Shown here: positions 21,803 through 32,264 of the stretch, one piece after another
How the letters are laid out: every line of letters starts with the position of its first letter
Position numbering within the stretch: the first letter of the stretch is position 1
Source: Verticillium longisporum
Lineage: Eukaryota > Ascomycota > Sordariomycetes > Glomerellales > Plectosphaerellaceae
Direction: 5' to 3'
Assembly (NCBI GenBank): GCA_019188255.1
Contig: JAETXT010000008.1
Coordinates: forward strand, 3,906,001 to 3,970,000
DNA length: 64,000 nt
Notes under the pieces: model-generated
Databases searched by the model: none
Told to the model about the DNA's origin: nothing
What the model saw: the letters and a program-made list of their open reading frames with translations, nothing else
Made by a program: the position numbers and the translations under genes

Positions 21803-22816
21803 ATGGCTGGGGAGACGGGTCCGATCTCAAGTTCGCTACCGATTAACATGGTCATAGCCGGCTTTTTCGCTATTGCCTGCTTTAACTGTTTCGAGATCTT
21901 GATCACCCTCCTCGACCGATTCAAGAGGCCAAAGAGCTTATACTTTTGGAGCATGCTGGTTACGACCCTCGGGATCCTCCTCCACACGATCGTCGTACTA
22001 CTTCGCTATTACGCTTTGGGGCCTAATTTCATCCTGGCAGTCCTTACATGCGTCGGATGGTACGGCATGGTGACAGGCTTTTCTGTTGTCCTCTACTCAC
22101 GCGTTCACCTTGTCGAACCGGATAAGACCAAGACCCGGTGGATCCTTGTCATGATCATTACGAGCTTCTGCGTCTTCCACGTCCCTGTCACCGTTCTCTT
22201 CCTCGGCAGCAATACTCGGCACACCGCAACATTTATTCGGGCTTTTGGCGTCTATGAGCGCGTCCAGCTCGCGGGGTTCTGCATCCAGGAGTGCCTCATA
22301 TCAGGATTTTACATTCTCGAAAGTCTTCGCTCCCTCAGGCCAATCCTCGCCATCAAACTACCAAGGGAGCGCCAAATAATTAGGAACCTCGTCATTGTCA
22401 ACGTTTTCGTCATTGCCCTCGATATCAGTTTGCTGGTGACCCAGTACACAGGCAACTTCCAGATTCAGACAACCTACAAACCTGTCGTGTACAGCATCAA
22501 GCTCAAGATGGAATTCATCATCCTCAATAGGCTTCTCTGCCTCGTGCAGCACGGCAACAATAATGACTGGTACAATCTCGAAAGCAGCGGCGCTCGGTAC
22601 GACCAATGGCATCCTAGCATCTCTGATATTCGATCGTTCGACCCCAAAGCCCAATCAGTGGGACATTCCCATCATGGAATGCAGCTGCAACTGCAGCGAA
22701 TCTCGGAGCCTGCAGCGCAATCCTTGGGCGCGGAAGAGTCAAATCATTCAGTTGACACTGCACTGCCAAGGAATTTCCGGTTTCCGCCTCGTCCGCCTGC
22801 TGCTGCAACGCGCTAG
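21803..22816 (+). CDS. Seven-pass membrane protein (DUF7703-like)
   Basis: 337 residues in one exon from the first in-frame ATG. Seven hydrophobic segments can be counted: about 16-37 (VIAGFFAIACFNCFEILITL), 50-72, 80-104, 112-136, 155-177, 190-213 and 220-240. Short polar loops link them, with K/R-rich loops after helices 1, 3 and 5, and a cytosolic-looking tail rich in Ser, His, Gln and Pro follows. The F-N-C-F-E-I-L-I start of helix 1 and F-W-S-M-L-V in helix 2 resemble the fungal DUF7703 group as I remember it; this was not searched. Topology suggests a GPCR-like sensor or transporter in the plasma membrane. The frame is intact. Confidence 0.7.
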   Translation: MAGETGPISSSLPINMVIAGFFAIACFNCFEILITLLDRFKRPKSLYFWSMLVTTLGILLHTIVVLLRYYALGPNFILAVLTCVGWYGMVTGFSVVLYSRVHLVEPDKTKTRWILVMIITSFCVFHVPVTVLFLGSNTRHTATFIRAFGVYERVQLAGFCIQECLISGFYILESLRSLRPILAIKLPRERQIIRNLVIVNVFVIALDISLLVTQYTGNFQIQTTYKPVVYSIKLKMEFIILNRLLCLVQHGNNNDWYNLESSGARYDQWHPSISDIRSFDPKAQSVGHSHHGMQLQLQRISEPAAQSLGAEESNHSVDTALPRNFRFPPRPPAAATR

Positions 22817-23176
22817 TTAACAGCCATATTTGCGTAATCTCACTCTATTCGTTCTTTGCTTTTCTTTTGAACCAGGGCATCAAACACAGCGACGGATTCA
22901 CCAACTAGACGCGCGTCGGCCTTGAATATCTGATGTTTCAATCGTCCCCTATGGTGCCAGTAGCCTTTCCGCGATGCGGGCTCCCCCCTGCTCCTCGTCA
23001 TGCTCTCAGTCGGTGGTGGGCTATGTCCCGAAACTCCCGCTTGTCAGAGGTCACTGTCCCTCGCTGGCAGCCAAGCTGCGAGGGACTGACCCCCGTGGGT
23101 CTGGCAGATTCCTGGTCAGCCGCTGGTCCGGCACCTTCACCACCGGGCTTCCTGGCGTTGCGGCTTCTGAGCAGGC
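22817..23176. other. Intergenic region between the seven-pass gene and the LTR remnant
   Basis: 360 bases of 3' flank with no recognisable feature. Confidence 0.4.
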
Positions 23177-23396
23177 TGTAACGACCTAGCAGCTTCCAAA
23201 GAGAACACTGGTAGAAAGGGTGAGGCTTGCTGTTAGTAGAAGCTTAGGTTGTGACTCTGAGGCGTGGTGGTGTCGTCAGGCATTCTGCACTCTTTACAAT
23301 GAATACAAGGTAAGACATAGCCTAATCATTATCGCGAGAAGGAGTATATTTATGCATATAGAACATTCGTCCTTATATACCTATCCGTCCACGAGC
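23177..23396 (+). repeat. Diverged, truncated Gypsy LTR remnant
   Basis: Starts TGTAACGACCTAGCAGC and follows the first 220 bases of the intact LTRs (which begin TGTTACGACCTGGCAGC), including the shared AGAAGCTTAGGTTGTGACTC block and the CCTTATATACCT block. Scattered differences and loss of the 3' half mark it as an old copy. It ends within a few bases of the stop codon of the convergent BYS1-type gene. Orientation matches the other LTRs in the window. Confidence 0.85.
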
Positions 23397-23401
23397 CTGG
23401 C

Positions 23402-23869
23402 TCACGCACAGAGAGTTAGGGTAACATCCTTCGCAGACGTGCAGGTCTTGACCTGACTGCCAGCTGGAGGAGTGCCGTTGGCCCAGGTGATCGCGGGGCA
23501 GGTCGAGTCGGCGCTTTTCTCGACTAGCTTCTTGCCCTTGAAGGCGTCACCAAAGACGCTGCTGAGATCATACCAGATCTTGGCGCCGTCAAGGGAGTAG
23601 GCGAAGTTGAGCTGGGGAGCGCCAGTGTAGAGGCCGTCGCGAGCGGTCGTGATCTTGATGGCCTTGCCGCCAGTCTTTGGGTCTTTGACGAAAGTCTCGG
23701 CGTAGGACCCAGACTTAGGGGCCAAGCGATAAGGACCGGCGATAGCGCTGCCGACGGACCAGACGCTGACTTCATAGTCGCAGTTGTTTACGACGCGGGC
23801 CTTGCCAACAGCAGAGACGAGAGGAGTGGTGAGGGCTAGAGCGGCGATGATGCTGGCTTTAATCTGCAT
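23402..23869 (-). CDS. BYS1-domain (thaumatin-like) small secreted protein
   Basis: 155 residues, single exon, ATG at 23869. Residues 1-20 form a signal peptide (MQIKASIIAALALTTPLVSA). The mature protein starts with a beta strand R-V-V-N-N-C-D-Y-E-V-S-V-W-S-V-G, the hallmark of the BYS1 (Blastomyces yeast-phase-specific) family, and contains G-S-Y-A-E-T-F, L-N-F-A-Y-S-L-D-G-A-K-I-W-Y-D-L-S-S-V-F-G and four cysteines that could form two disulfides. Related proteins are secreted and often expressed in a host; some are described as candidate effectors. A TATA-like GTATAAGTAG lies about 130 bases upstream on the minus strand. The transcript's 3' end must fall in the LTR remnant next to it. Confidence 0.85.
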   Translation of the reverse strand: MQIKASIIAALALTTPLVSAVGKARVVNNCDYEVSVWSVGSAIAGPYRLAPKSGSYAETFVKDPKTGGKAIKITTARDGLYTGAPQLNFAYSLDGAKIWYDLSSVFGDAFKGKKLVEKSADSTCPAITWANGTPPAGSQVKTCTSAKDVTLTLCA

Positions 23870-24150
23870 GTTGACGGTTTGGCGGTGCCGATTTGAGGAT
23901 GTTGATCGAAAATTGAAAGTTGAGGCAAGATGCGATACTGGGGCTGATGTGTTTCGAATGATGTGTTACGCATATTTTGAACGGCTTGTCCACCAACTAC
24001 TTATACTTCTTTGTGGCAAGCGTATTTCCCAATGTGATGCTGGTGCGGAATAAATTCCAACTTCGTGTATCTCGTGTGCATGACTGCCTGAGCAAAATGT
24101 CAGCTGTCGTCACACGAAGGCATCAAGCAAACCCCAAATAGCCATGTGGT
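23870..24150. promoter_or_regulatory. Upstream region of the BYS1-type gene
   Basis: Contains the TATA-like box (about 24,000-24,009, minus strand). No other element is recognised. Confidence 0.4.
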
Positions 24151-24232
24151 GCTCTGGCGGAGGATCGAACAGCCACTAGTCGGCTGCCAACCGAGCTTCG
24201 CGCGTATCCTAATCGTTGGCTGACCCTGGACT
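24151..24232 (-). pseudogene. tRNA-like sequence, degenerate
   Basis: On the minus strand this contains an A-box-like C-A-A-C-G-A-T-T-A-G-G-A-T-A-C segment and, about 40 bases on, the B-box/T-loop G-T-T-C-G-A-T-C-C, followed by a 3' end C-C-A-G-A-G-C resembling an acceptor strand. The 5' strand pairs with it only partly, and the T and anticodon stems have mismatches. It could be a decayed tRNA gene or a tRNA-derived SINE head; it is not a functional tRNA as read. Confidence 0.3.
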
Positions 24233-26077
24233 CGATACAAATTTCCGGGCCAGAATCTGCAGGGCTCGCACTAAGCCCATCCTTGCAAAAGGACATGCAA
24301 AGCCATGAAGACGAAAGGTCATTATGATGTCGGACTGAGGAGAAAGGGATAAGCATGCCGGGCCAGCCCGACGCCATTTGCCAAAAGCAGGTAAGCGAAG
24401 CTGAACACGATGCCGACCCTTCCAGAAAGCCATGCGAGCAGGCGGCGGTGACATGATCGGGCCAAACAGATACCAGCCTGCGCAAAGGCAGAATGCGGGG
24501 AGAGAATACGGGGTCGTGTCGATCCCCTTGCTTGGCTGGCGCAAGGGTCTTAGATCAGCTCTAGCAGGTGGCTGCATCTCGTATCGGCCACAGCCCTAGG
24601 ACTGGACCAACTCTCATGATCATGATCGGATCGACCAGTGTACTCCGGCCGGTGTATGAATGCGGCGATTTCTCGTATCGCTGCGGTGGTGCTATGGGAG
24701 TAACATGCCTCAATCCCACAAGACTGACCATTCAGCAGGAACGACCCCTCTGTGTCATAACACGAATGATTTCACCAGTACATCTACAAACACGTCAGGT
24801 TAGATGCAGTTGGCCAAGCCTGTCATACAATCTAAAATTGGGATGTTTGTCGATCAGGTGCTAAAATGGCATTAGTGAGCACCGTAGACTTGAGGTTCTT
24901 CACGGAGTGCTTATTGACTTGCAAGAGGAGTAGATCGTGCTGATTGAGGAGTGCTAATATTTGCGCGATGTTGATTATCGGATCAGGATTTCATTTTACC
25001 ATCAAGTTGTCAGCCCAGAGCGGGATGAGACGTTGGAGCGCATATTATCGGAAGGCACAGATTGCAATATCGTGCATTTCCCCTAGTTGATGTGCTACCA
25101 GTCTGCTGCATTCTGCAGTATCAACGGTTACAAGGTGTTCAGGGCGACTCAATGGCTGATTTGGCTAACATCCGTCCCAACTGGGCGGACATTCAACCTA
25201 AATGGGCAGTTTGCGGAGTCGATGATGCAACCGTATACACACGTCGAGAGATGGAGCCTTGGAAGAGGGCGCGGTTGCCAGAGCTGTTCTCAACGTACGA
25301 TAGGGCTATTTCGCCAAGCAGAGCGCTGTCCTGTAGACAATGGCTTTGCTCAACGCTTTACTGTTGTACTGTTAAGCCTGGGTCAAAGATGGGTAAAAAT
25401 GTAATATCTCGCACTGGTTGGCAGTTACTAACCATCAAGTTAGCTACCTAGGTAAGATATGGCGAAACAATTCATGGAAGTCTTGGGCTAGAACACGCAG
25501 TAAATCCATACTGCGTACCCAGGATAGACTTGTTAGTTTCTATGCCAAGTCATTTTGATCCGCGGCTGGCGTGGTGGGGTACCTTAGGTAAGGGAAGAAC
25601 CTAGCAAGCACTCGACAGAAAAAAATGGCCCACCAAAAGGCTCTACAGTAGGCTTATTACTACGTGACAGCAAGGCATGGGTCGGCGTTGATCTACTGGT
25701 AAACTGGGGTGCTCTCTCATATGGTGGGACCTTTTTTTTTGGTCGACCACTTGCTAGGTATGGTACTCACAAAATGAAGGTGGTAAATCAAGGTCAGGTG
25801 CTTTCGTGAACGAGGAAATTAACCGCCAAGCTTCCTCAGTCACTGGCGCCGCATCGTCTGGTCGCATTTTAAGCGCCCTTGTTCCAGGCGCCTTCTCTCC
25901 TTCTCTGCTGTGGTTGTTAGGTAGGGTTGGCTGGCATTGGGCAAGGTAACCGTCAGAGCGACACGTGCATCGTCACGTGCTATTGTGCAGCTTTATTCAC
26001 TGCCCGCCTGGCAGCCGGCAATTACATCAACCTTCTCCTCATGTGAACCACTGCCTATTTCTCAATTGCAAGCAGCC
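24233..26077. other. Gene-free stretch of 1.8 kb
   Basis: Mixed composition, with no protein-like frame, inverted repeat or LTR fragment recognised. The last 200 bases probably hold the promoter of the next gene. Confidence 0.45.
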
Positions 26078-27340
26078 ATGACAACAAATTCGAGGTCACC
26101 CACAGACTTTGCGACTGTCAACATTCTTGATGCTTCTCATCGCCAGGCCCTGGAGCGAGCGCTAACGCGTATACTTCACACCAATCATGTCGAGGTCACT
26201 TACGCTGAGATTCTGGATGGCATGCCACTGGCGGCTACTTATCGTGAATTCTTTTATGCTTGGAAAACGCACCCGTCTGTGAATCATATCGAGCTCTGCT
26301 CAGGCTCTCTTGAGAAAGCTCGCGACTTTAGGGCGCATTTCAAGATCGCTTCACTTCAGTTCTCTCTTGTCGTGAGTCCGACCATCCCCCCTCCAATCCC
26401 TTTATTCTACTGAGGCATGGGCACTGACGAAGTCGTACAAGACTCTTCTCGCCTTCCAAGACGCTGCATCGGGTTCCAAGCAGTTTTATTTGCGTCTTTT
26501 AGAGCTTCTCGCCGTGTCTTGTCATCGGATTGCTGTGTACCTTTACGATCTTGGTGGAAGAAACCATCATCATACAGAGCATGAGAGATGGCGAGACAGG
26601 CCCGGGGATGACGACCCTTGGGGTAGTCATCGACCGCCGATCGTCTTCACCCACGGGCCGTACAACGCTTTCGAGCAGTACCCTCACGGTCTGGCGGACG
26701 TAGCAGCATACTGGGCTGAGGCCCGGATTTTCGGAGGAGTATTCGTCTTCGACAGAGGAGAGACAGAAACCGAAGTATGCGCGCCAGAGCCGTATCATGT
26801 TGCTAGACGTGATTTCTGACCGTTCAACAGTGTCGGGAGATTTACATGCACGCCTGCTTTCCTGGGTCACCTCGAACACTGTTCGCCTTGACTTCCAAGC
26901 AGTTTGGTGAGCTCATTCACTTTCTTCTGGACGAGGATGGTGAACTCAGCGATGGTTCCAATGAATCCTCTGCTCAGGTCGAGTCTACCGCGCAATGTCC
27001 GTTACCGATCAGGGCGACCTCTGAGAATCGCTGGCGATGGGACCCTTGGGATGCCATCGCGCGCTTTCATGTTTTCCGCGATAAGTACGAACGCAAGGTT
27101 GCGGAGTATAAACCCATTCACCTGCAGCCCGCCCGAAGGACTGGCGACTGGCCGGAGCTTGGTGATCAGATGTTGTTAGACGTTTGTGAGTACGAACGTC
27201 AACAAGGAACGCATGTCGACCAAGCCATGATTGATAGGCTCAAAATGTCAATCAAGATGGTCACGCCGTCATCGCCACTGTGGCCCGGGTATAGTCGTTG
27301 GGCCGAGGAGCAGTCACGCCCGCGATTCGAGGACGAATGA
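26078..27340 (+). CDS. Conserved-looking fungal protein of unknown function, intact
   Basis: Three exons (26078-26371, 26442-26774, 26831-27340) with phase-0 introns of 70 and 56 nt, each with a clear donor, branch point (CACTGACG, TTCTGACC) and AG. 378 residues, no signal peptide or membrane segment. Exon 2 is helix-rich (L-L-A-F-Q-D-A-A-S-G-S-K-Q-F-Y-L-R-L-L-E), then has a run of histidines and charged residues and F-V-F-D-R-G-E. Exon 3 contains a Trp/Asp-rich segment (W-R-W-D-P-W-D-A-I-A-R-F-H-V-F-R-D-K-Y-E). The composition is that of a soluble cytosolic or nuclear protein. I do not recognise a domain. Confidence 0.72.
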
Positions 27341-27408
27341 AACCATTTCAGGCTCGACTTTGATCCCCCCGCCGCCCGCGCCCCTAAGGCTTATTGGGAA
27401 AAAAGAAT

Positions 27409-28092
27409 TTAAGTAACATAGGCGAAGCACTTGACGAGTTGTCCTAACATGGTATCATGATGAAATGTCTCAGGAACCCTTTCATGTAGATTCTCATGTC
27501 CTTGGTGCTGGAGAGAATGGATCCCGGCTTCAGGAGGCCATTTCCTTGATCGCCTAGTCAACATCGTGGCAGCCATGAAGATGCGGACACAGCTTTCACA
27601 CTGGCACAAGGGCACAGTAGGTCGCATTCGATTTTTTCGACCCACAGTTTCATTGACGGCGTCAAACAACATGAGTCGGAAACCCGGATATATGATGAAC
27701 CCACGGAGGTTCTCCTGAAATTGCTCCAAATCGCTGTGTGGCAAGGTGATGCGCTACCCGTTTCGCAACAGGGTAGTAGGGTACTTGTCAAGGATCCCTT
27801 TTGAAATGTACGTAGTCATGTAGGCGTTGGCCGCCTTGTCTCGAGAAAGGCGTGGGGACTGGTTGGCCGCCAGCCGTTTAGAGATTGGCCCACACCTGCT
27901 TTGCCGCCCTGAAGTTGATGTTGACTTTGGCCTGAGGGCGGTAAAGGCGGTCCGGCAAGCACCCAATTGGAAACAATGGGGTCAACTCACCTTCAGGGTC
28001 GGCACTTTGCGCCAACACCGGTCGCCCAGGAGTGACCGCGGCGCATCGCCAGCGCTCACTGTACCAATGACACGCTCACATGTTCTCGTGGA
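27409..28092 (-). pseudogene. Decayed gene of unknown family
   Basis: Minus-strand protein-like frames: an exon ending S-L-L-G-D-R-C-W-R-K-V-P-T-L-K at 27991, an intron 27932-27990 (GTGAGT donor, CTCAG acceptor), then A-K-V-N-I-N-F-R-A-A-K-Q-V-W-A-N-L. A frameshift near 27,880 (CTCTAAA) leads into Y-I-S-K-G-I-L-D-K-Y-P-T-T-L-L-R-N-G, then an in-frame TAG at 27754-27756, then a further 111 codons with L-P-H-S-D-L-E-Q-F-Q-E-N-L-R and a C-x-C-x2-C set, ending at 27409. The TAG is consistent with Trp TGG mutated in a CpA context on the plus strand. The 5' end is not resolved. Family unknown. Confidence 0.5.
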
Positions 28093-28329
28093 CGAGGCTA
28101 CATGATTTGGCGGCCTTGGGAGCGTACTTTTCAGAAGCCCTCCAAGCGACAGCCATATCTCAAGATCGATCTTATAAAGTGTCTGGATTGCGTCTTATGT
28201 TTCTGGGCATAAAAGCCTCCATGCCCATCTGCCCATTTCTCTCCCAAAACCTTTGTCCCAGTCTCGAGCACCCACCAAGTACATCCGAATACCCTTCTTT
28301 AGCAATTCAAGCTTCGATTTACCATCAAA

Positions 28330-29451
28330 ATGTCTATGCCACGAGACTTCCCCGCATACAGCATTGGCAGGGTCGGATTGACAGAGTCCCTCCCCGACGG
28401 CACTCATCGACCTGTTCAAGAGAACTCTTTGGAATTCGCCGGTGTAAGTCAGCTCCCACATAGGCGTAGGGTTTTGGTTTTGTGTTGACTGAAATATGAA
28501 CGCATCACAGCTCGCATTCGCTGCAAATCAGGGTTTAATCATCCTCAACAAGCCCAATGGCTTCCGAACCCTTCGTGCACTAGGCGAGTCTGTCGTGCGA
28601 AATTGGGCAAGGAGTCTGGTCCCGTTCATATTCCAAGGCGATCCTCGACAGATGGGGGCCTATGTGGCAATCTTTCTCCGCGATGTTGCGGCCGATTTCC
28701 CTCGTATTTTCGTGGAGCCAATGCCAAGTAGAGCTGCGATTGCAGAAACAAGGCGACTTCCAGGAAGTTTGTTCTGGAACGGGGACTTGAACCAGCTTCG
28801 TCCTAAGGGACTGGGGGCATTATATTTCAACCGCAATGTAAGTTGGATGTCAATATGATGGGCATCTCCCGGCATTTTGGCCTTGATGTCTTCCCATAAG
28901 AAAGGATCCATCCTAGAGAGTGAGACAAGTCCACTGACGTGCAATATTGTTAGATGGTTCTTTCAATGGCCGCTGCAGCTGCACAGGGCGGAGGTAGCTC
29001 ACCTCAAGCCAAAAAGATGTCAGCCAGACATCGCTCGCATCTTTTCATGTTTTCCCTTGCAATGGCCCATGAGCTTACCCATCTATTTGTTGCATACCTC
29101 GCACAAGGAAACTTGGAAGACGCAGCCTACACACCACCTGAAGTCTCGTTTGCGAACTACGGATCGGTTCCTGGGGACGCTGGCGAGGTAAGAGGCGAAT
29201 CTGGGCGCTGGCTCGAAAGTCAGCTATGGGGCGGCGCCATTGAATTTTACCGGGATATCGAAGATGATGATGGCCAGGTGAGTGGACCGTCAAGAAATGC
29301 GCAGTGACGATGAGGCTGATCGTAGTGTCAGACTGGTATACCCTTTATCCACTACGAAAGCGGCCAGTCCAGGCGGATTCACTCTGCTTCCATCATAAAC
29401 TTGCTTACAAGACTTGAAGGTTCGTACTCATGGAGGACCACCCCCAAGTAA
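28330..29451 (+). CDS. Protein of unknown family with a HELTH (HExxH) motif
   Basis: Exons 28330-28443, 28511-28837, 28954-29277 and 29326-29451, with introns of 67, 116 and 48 nt at good GT-AG sites (GTAAGT, GTAAGT, GTGAGT). The N-terminus (MSMPRDFPAYSIGRVGLTES) has no signal peptide. Exon 3 contains F-S-L-A-M-A-H-E-L-T-H-L-F-V-A-Y-L, which fits the HExxH zinc-metallopeptidase signature; whether a third ligand exists is unclear. The frame ends at TAA 29449-29451, but a donor-like GTAACT overlaps that stop, and a longer Gln/Pro-rich tail reaching 29,708 in another frame is possible. So the 3' end is uncertain. The gene is the last one before the AT-rich block and carries no lesion. Confidence 0.6.
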
Positions 29452-29989
29452 CTTCTCACCGTCGGGATGTACTGACGGTCCGTCAAGACCCCGGGGATGT
29501 ATCTCTCCAAACTACAGGCCAGCCAATGACATACCAGCAGCGTCGGGCTGTAGGACTACTGAATCTATCCTCGACGCAGACTGTTGGGCCGCCACAGGGT
29601 CGTCCCATGATGGGTCGTCAAGAAGGACCTTTGTTCAGCATCTCAAGGGGCGAGCTTGTTCGGGTTGCCCATCAACCTAATTACATCCCGAGGGCTACTC
29701 GTGTCCGATAGGAGCTGACAATGGACATTCCATGTAAGATACGGTAGAGAGGAAGTGAAACGCTTGATCGAATTCGTAAAGGTTGTCCCTATATCAGCAG
29801 AAACCCAGCCCGAGCCATCGCCTTTTCTTTTTGTTCTCGGACGGACGGGAATCAGTGGATAGATACGCAGTAAGTATATAACTATAATTGCATCTCAGAG
29901 TTCTCTAGTGGAACGAAGGCTGCGAGGGAAAAAGGGTCGACTTTATATAAGCGCACTAAACGTCTCCGAACTCAGACGATACGGAGACT
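29452..29989. other. Transition from gene-normal to RIP-type AT-rich sequence
   Basis: Normal composition persists to about 29,930. From 29,950 CpA and TpG become rare and stop codons appear in all frames. There is no terminal repeat visible at the junction. Confidence 0.6.
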
Positions 29990-31085
29990 ATTAAATAAGC
30001 TTTCTATAAGGAAGTCCATATAGCAAAGTCCGCCTTCTAGTAGACCTAAATCGAAGGGATTATATTAGATTAAGACCTTTATAAGGTAATAGGCTAGAAT
30101 ACCTTTAAAAGCTAGTTTAGTTTACTATCGCTCCGAGATAGGATGAATATTATAACCGACCTAGTAGCTAAAGTAACGTTCCTTAGGAGGAAACTATTAG
30201 AAAGAACGATATTAGAAGATAATATCGATCTAGATACCCTAACCTATTTTACTAGGATCCTATTATAGGATAATAACTTTATTCTAGAAGATACTAAATC
30301 GGCTTTAATTGGAATTAGGAATACCTTACTAGGCTACGATATAGTAATAGTATCTATATTTTAGGCTATATAGCTAGTTATAAAGGATTATATCTATTAA
30401 TTATATATAATATATTTAACTTTAGAATATTACTTTAAAAGGTATAGATTAGCGGATATAGTTATAATCCCGAAACTTAATAGGGATATAGCTATTTATA
30501 AAAGATAGAGGCCTATCTTACTCCTCTTAATACTAAGTAAAGGCCTAGAAAGACTAATTACTAAGAAGATCGTATAGAAAATAATCGGAAATAGTATACT
30601 TAACCCCTAAATTACTAGAGCGCTCCTGAAATAATCGGTAAACGATATATTTACTATATTAATATATAATATAGAAGCTACTTTTAATAGGAAGTAAATA
30701 GCTACTCTAATTATTATCGATATAGAGGGTACTTTTAATATTATCCTAAGTAATTAACTATATTTTAGATTTAAAGAATAAGGCTAGCTTAATAATATCG
30801 TAAAATAAGTAAAATACTTTATAAACTAGAAGTAGGCCTATATCTAATATAAGAAATATATACTAAATATAATACCCCTTTAATATAGACTATTTTAAAG
30901 ATTATTAATATTGCCGATCCTCTTCCTCCTATATATAGAGCTAGTATACTATATAGGCCCTTCTAGCTCTAAGTTTAATTATATTAACGATTATAGTATT
31001 CTCTTTATTAGAAAAACGATTATAGAGACTATAGCTATAATATAATTTATCCTAAATATAATATTATAATAGGGTTTAAATAAGA
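29990..31085 (+). mobile_element. RIP-degenerated Tad-like LINE, reverse transcriptase relic
   Basis: Despite many stops, residual translation follows the non-LTR reverse transcriptase: I-P-K-L-N-R-D with R-P-I and K-G-L-E-R-L-I-T-K-K (about 30,465-30,590, the first RT blocks); D-I-E-G-T-F-N near 30,720; L-L-Y-I-E-L-V-Y-Y at 30,926; and F-N-Y-I-N-D-Y-S-I-L-F at 30,974-31,006, where active elements have the F-x-Y-A-D-D box. The substitutions are those expected from C to T and G to A. This order and the E-P-x-Y segment between blocks resemble the Tad1/I-type LINEs of ascomycetes. The copy is dead. Confidence 0.7.
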
Positions 31086-32260
31086 GAGTTAGTATTAAAC
31101 TAATATTAGGGGATTACCTAGGTCGGTAATTACTATATAGGATTCACCGATATAGTAATTACTAGGGCTAGGATTTATAGCTCTTAGGAGTACGTAATTT
31201 ATAGCTTACGTAATTAGTAAATTAGATAGGTATATCTAATTTATATAGATAATAGTAATTTAGAGAGATAGTATTAATAATTATTATAAGTCTTATATTA
31301 CCTACTCTACTAAAACTAGGCAGGGCAGAAAGGTATAGCTTAGCGATAAGGTAATAAGGAGTAGCTAATTAGGGAAACGGACATTAGCTAGACTCATTAT
31401 AAGGACCCCTAAAGGATATATATTATCAATCCGATACTATATATTCAAGGACCTATCTTCTTCTTAAATAACTACTATATTGCCCTAATTAGTTAAGGTT
31501 ATTACTAGCCCTACTTTAATTAGTGCTCTAAAGCGGATTATCTCTCTTATATACCTTTAATATAATCTATTAGCCTAATTAGACCCCTTAAATAAGGTTA
31601 GATTTAATCTTAATATAAAAGACTTATTAAAAGACTTAAATAGAGAATAATAGCTAGACTATTAAATAAATACTATTATAAGAGAAGTAAAAAGGATTAT
31701 TGAATAAAATAGATAAGCTAATAGGTACGATTAGATAATAATAATAGACCGATTAGGGTAATAGACGAGGTTATTAATCTAGAAGGGTATAAAGGAGCCC
31801 GTAAAACTTCTATTTATTACCGATTAAGTAAGAATCTAATAATATAGTAGGCTTTAGCTTTAGGTTCTACCGATTAGGGGAAGAAAGGAAGTTATCTTAT
31901 CTCGCTTAACCTAATAGTAGCTAGTTATTAAAGTAATACTATAACTTTATAAATATATAAGACTTATAAATAATATATATAGCCGACTAGCTATATATAT
32001 AATATAAATAATATAAGTAATAGATAAGCCTTATATATAAATAATATAAGTAGTAGATAAGCTTTATATATAAATAATATAAATAGTAGACGAGCTTTAT
32101 ATATAAATAATATAAATAATAGATAAGCCTTATATATAAATAATATATATAGCCGACTAGCTAGATATATAATATAAATAACCTATAATAGTTATATTCC
32201 CCTAATTATAGTATTAGGACCCCGTAATAGGTTATATAATACTAAGTATTCGCTTTAAAT
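31085..32260 (+). repeat. Repeat family A, left copy (RIP-degenerated)
   Basis: Three parts occur elsewhere in the window. 31,085-31,312 is repeated inverted at about 54,870-55,090 and 62,030-62,340. 31,312-31,520 (starting A-C-T-A-G-G-C-A-G-G-G-C-A-G) recurs at 43,915-44,135 and 63,150-63,370 in the same direction, and at 45,640-45,860 and 53,985-54,200 inverted. 31,520-32,260 recurs at 63,370-64,000 and, inverted, at 53,290-53,985. It follows the LINE relic but contains no recognisable coding relic itself. Confidence 0.75.
31955..32170 (+). repeat. AT-rich minisatellite of about 33-bp units
   Basis: About five tandem units of the type A-G-C-T-T-T-A-T-A-T-A-T-A-A-A-T-A-A followed by TATAAATAGTAGACG, with point differences, bounded on each side by TATATAGCCGACTAGCTA. 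The same array occurs inverted at about 53,370-53,525 and directly at about 63,830-63,985, each time within repeat family A and with its own unit count. Confidence 0.8.
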
Positions 32261-32264
32261 TAAT

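Noticed and set aside
29414..29708. Alternative C-terminal exons of the HELTH gene in two other frames
   Set aside because: Plausible donor (GTAACT at the stop) but no convincing acceptor could be chosen, so the shorter end was annotated.
31955..32170. Possible CRISPR-like array
   Set aside because: Units are contiguous tandem copies without unique spacers, in a eukaryotic RIP-type context; it is a minisatellite.
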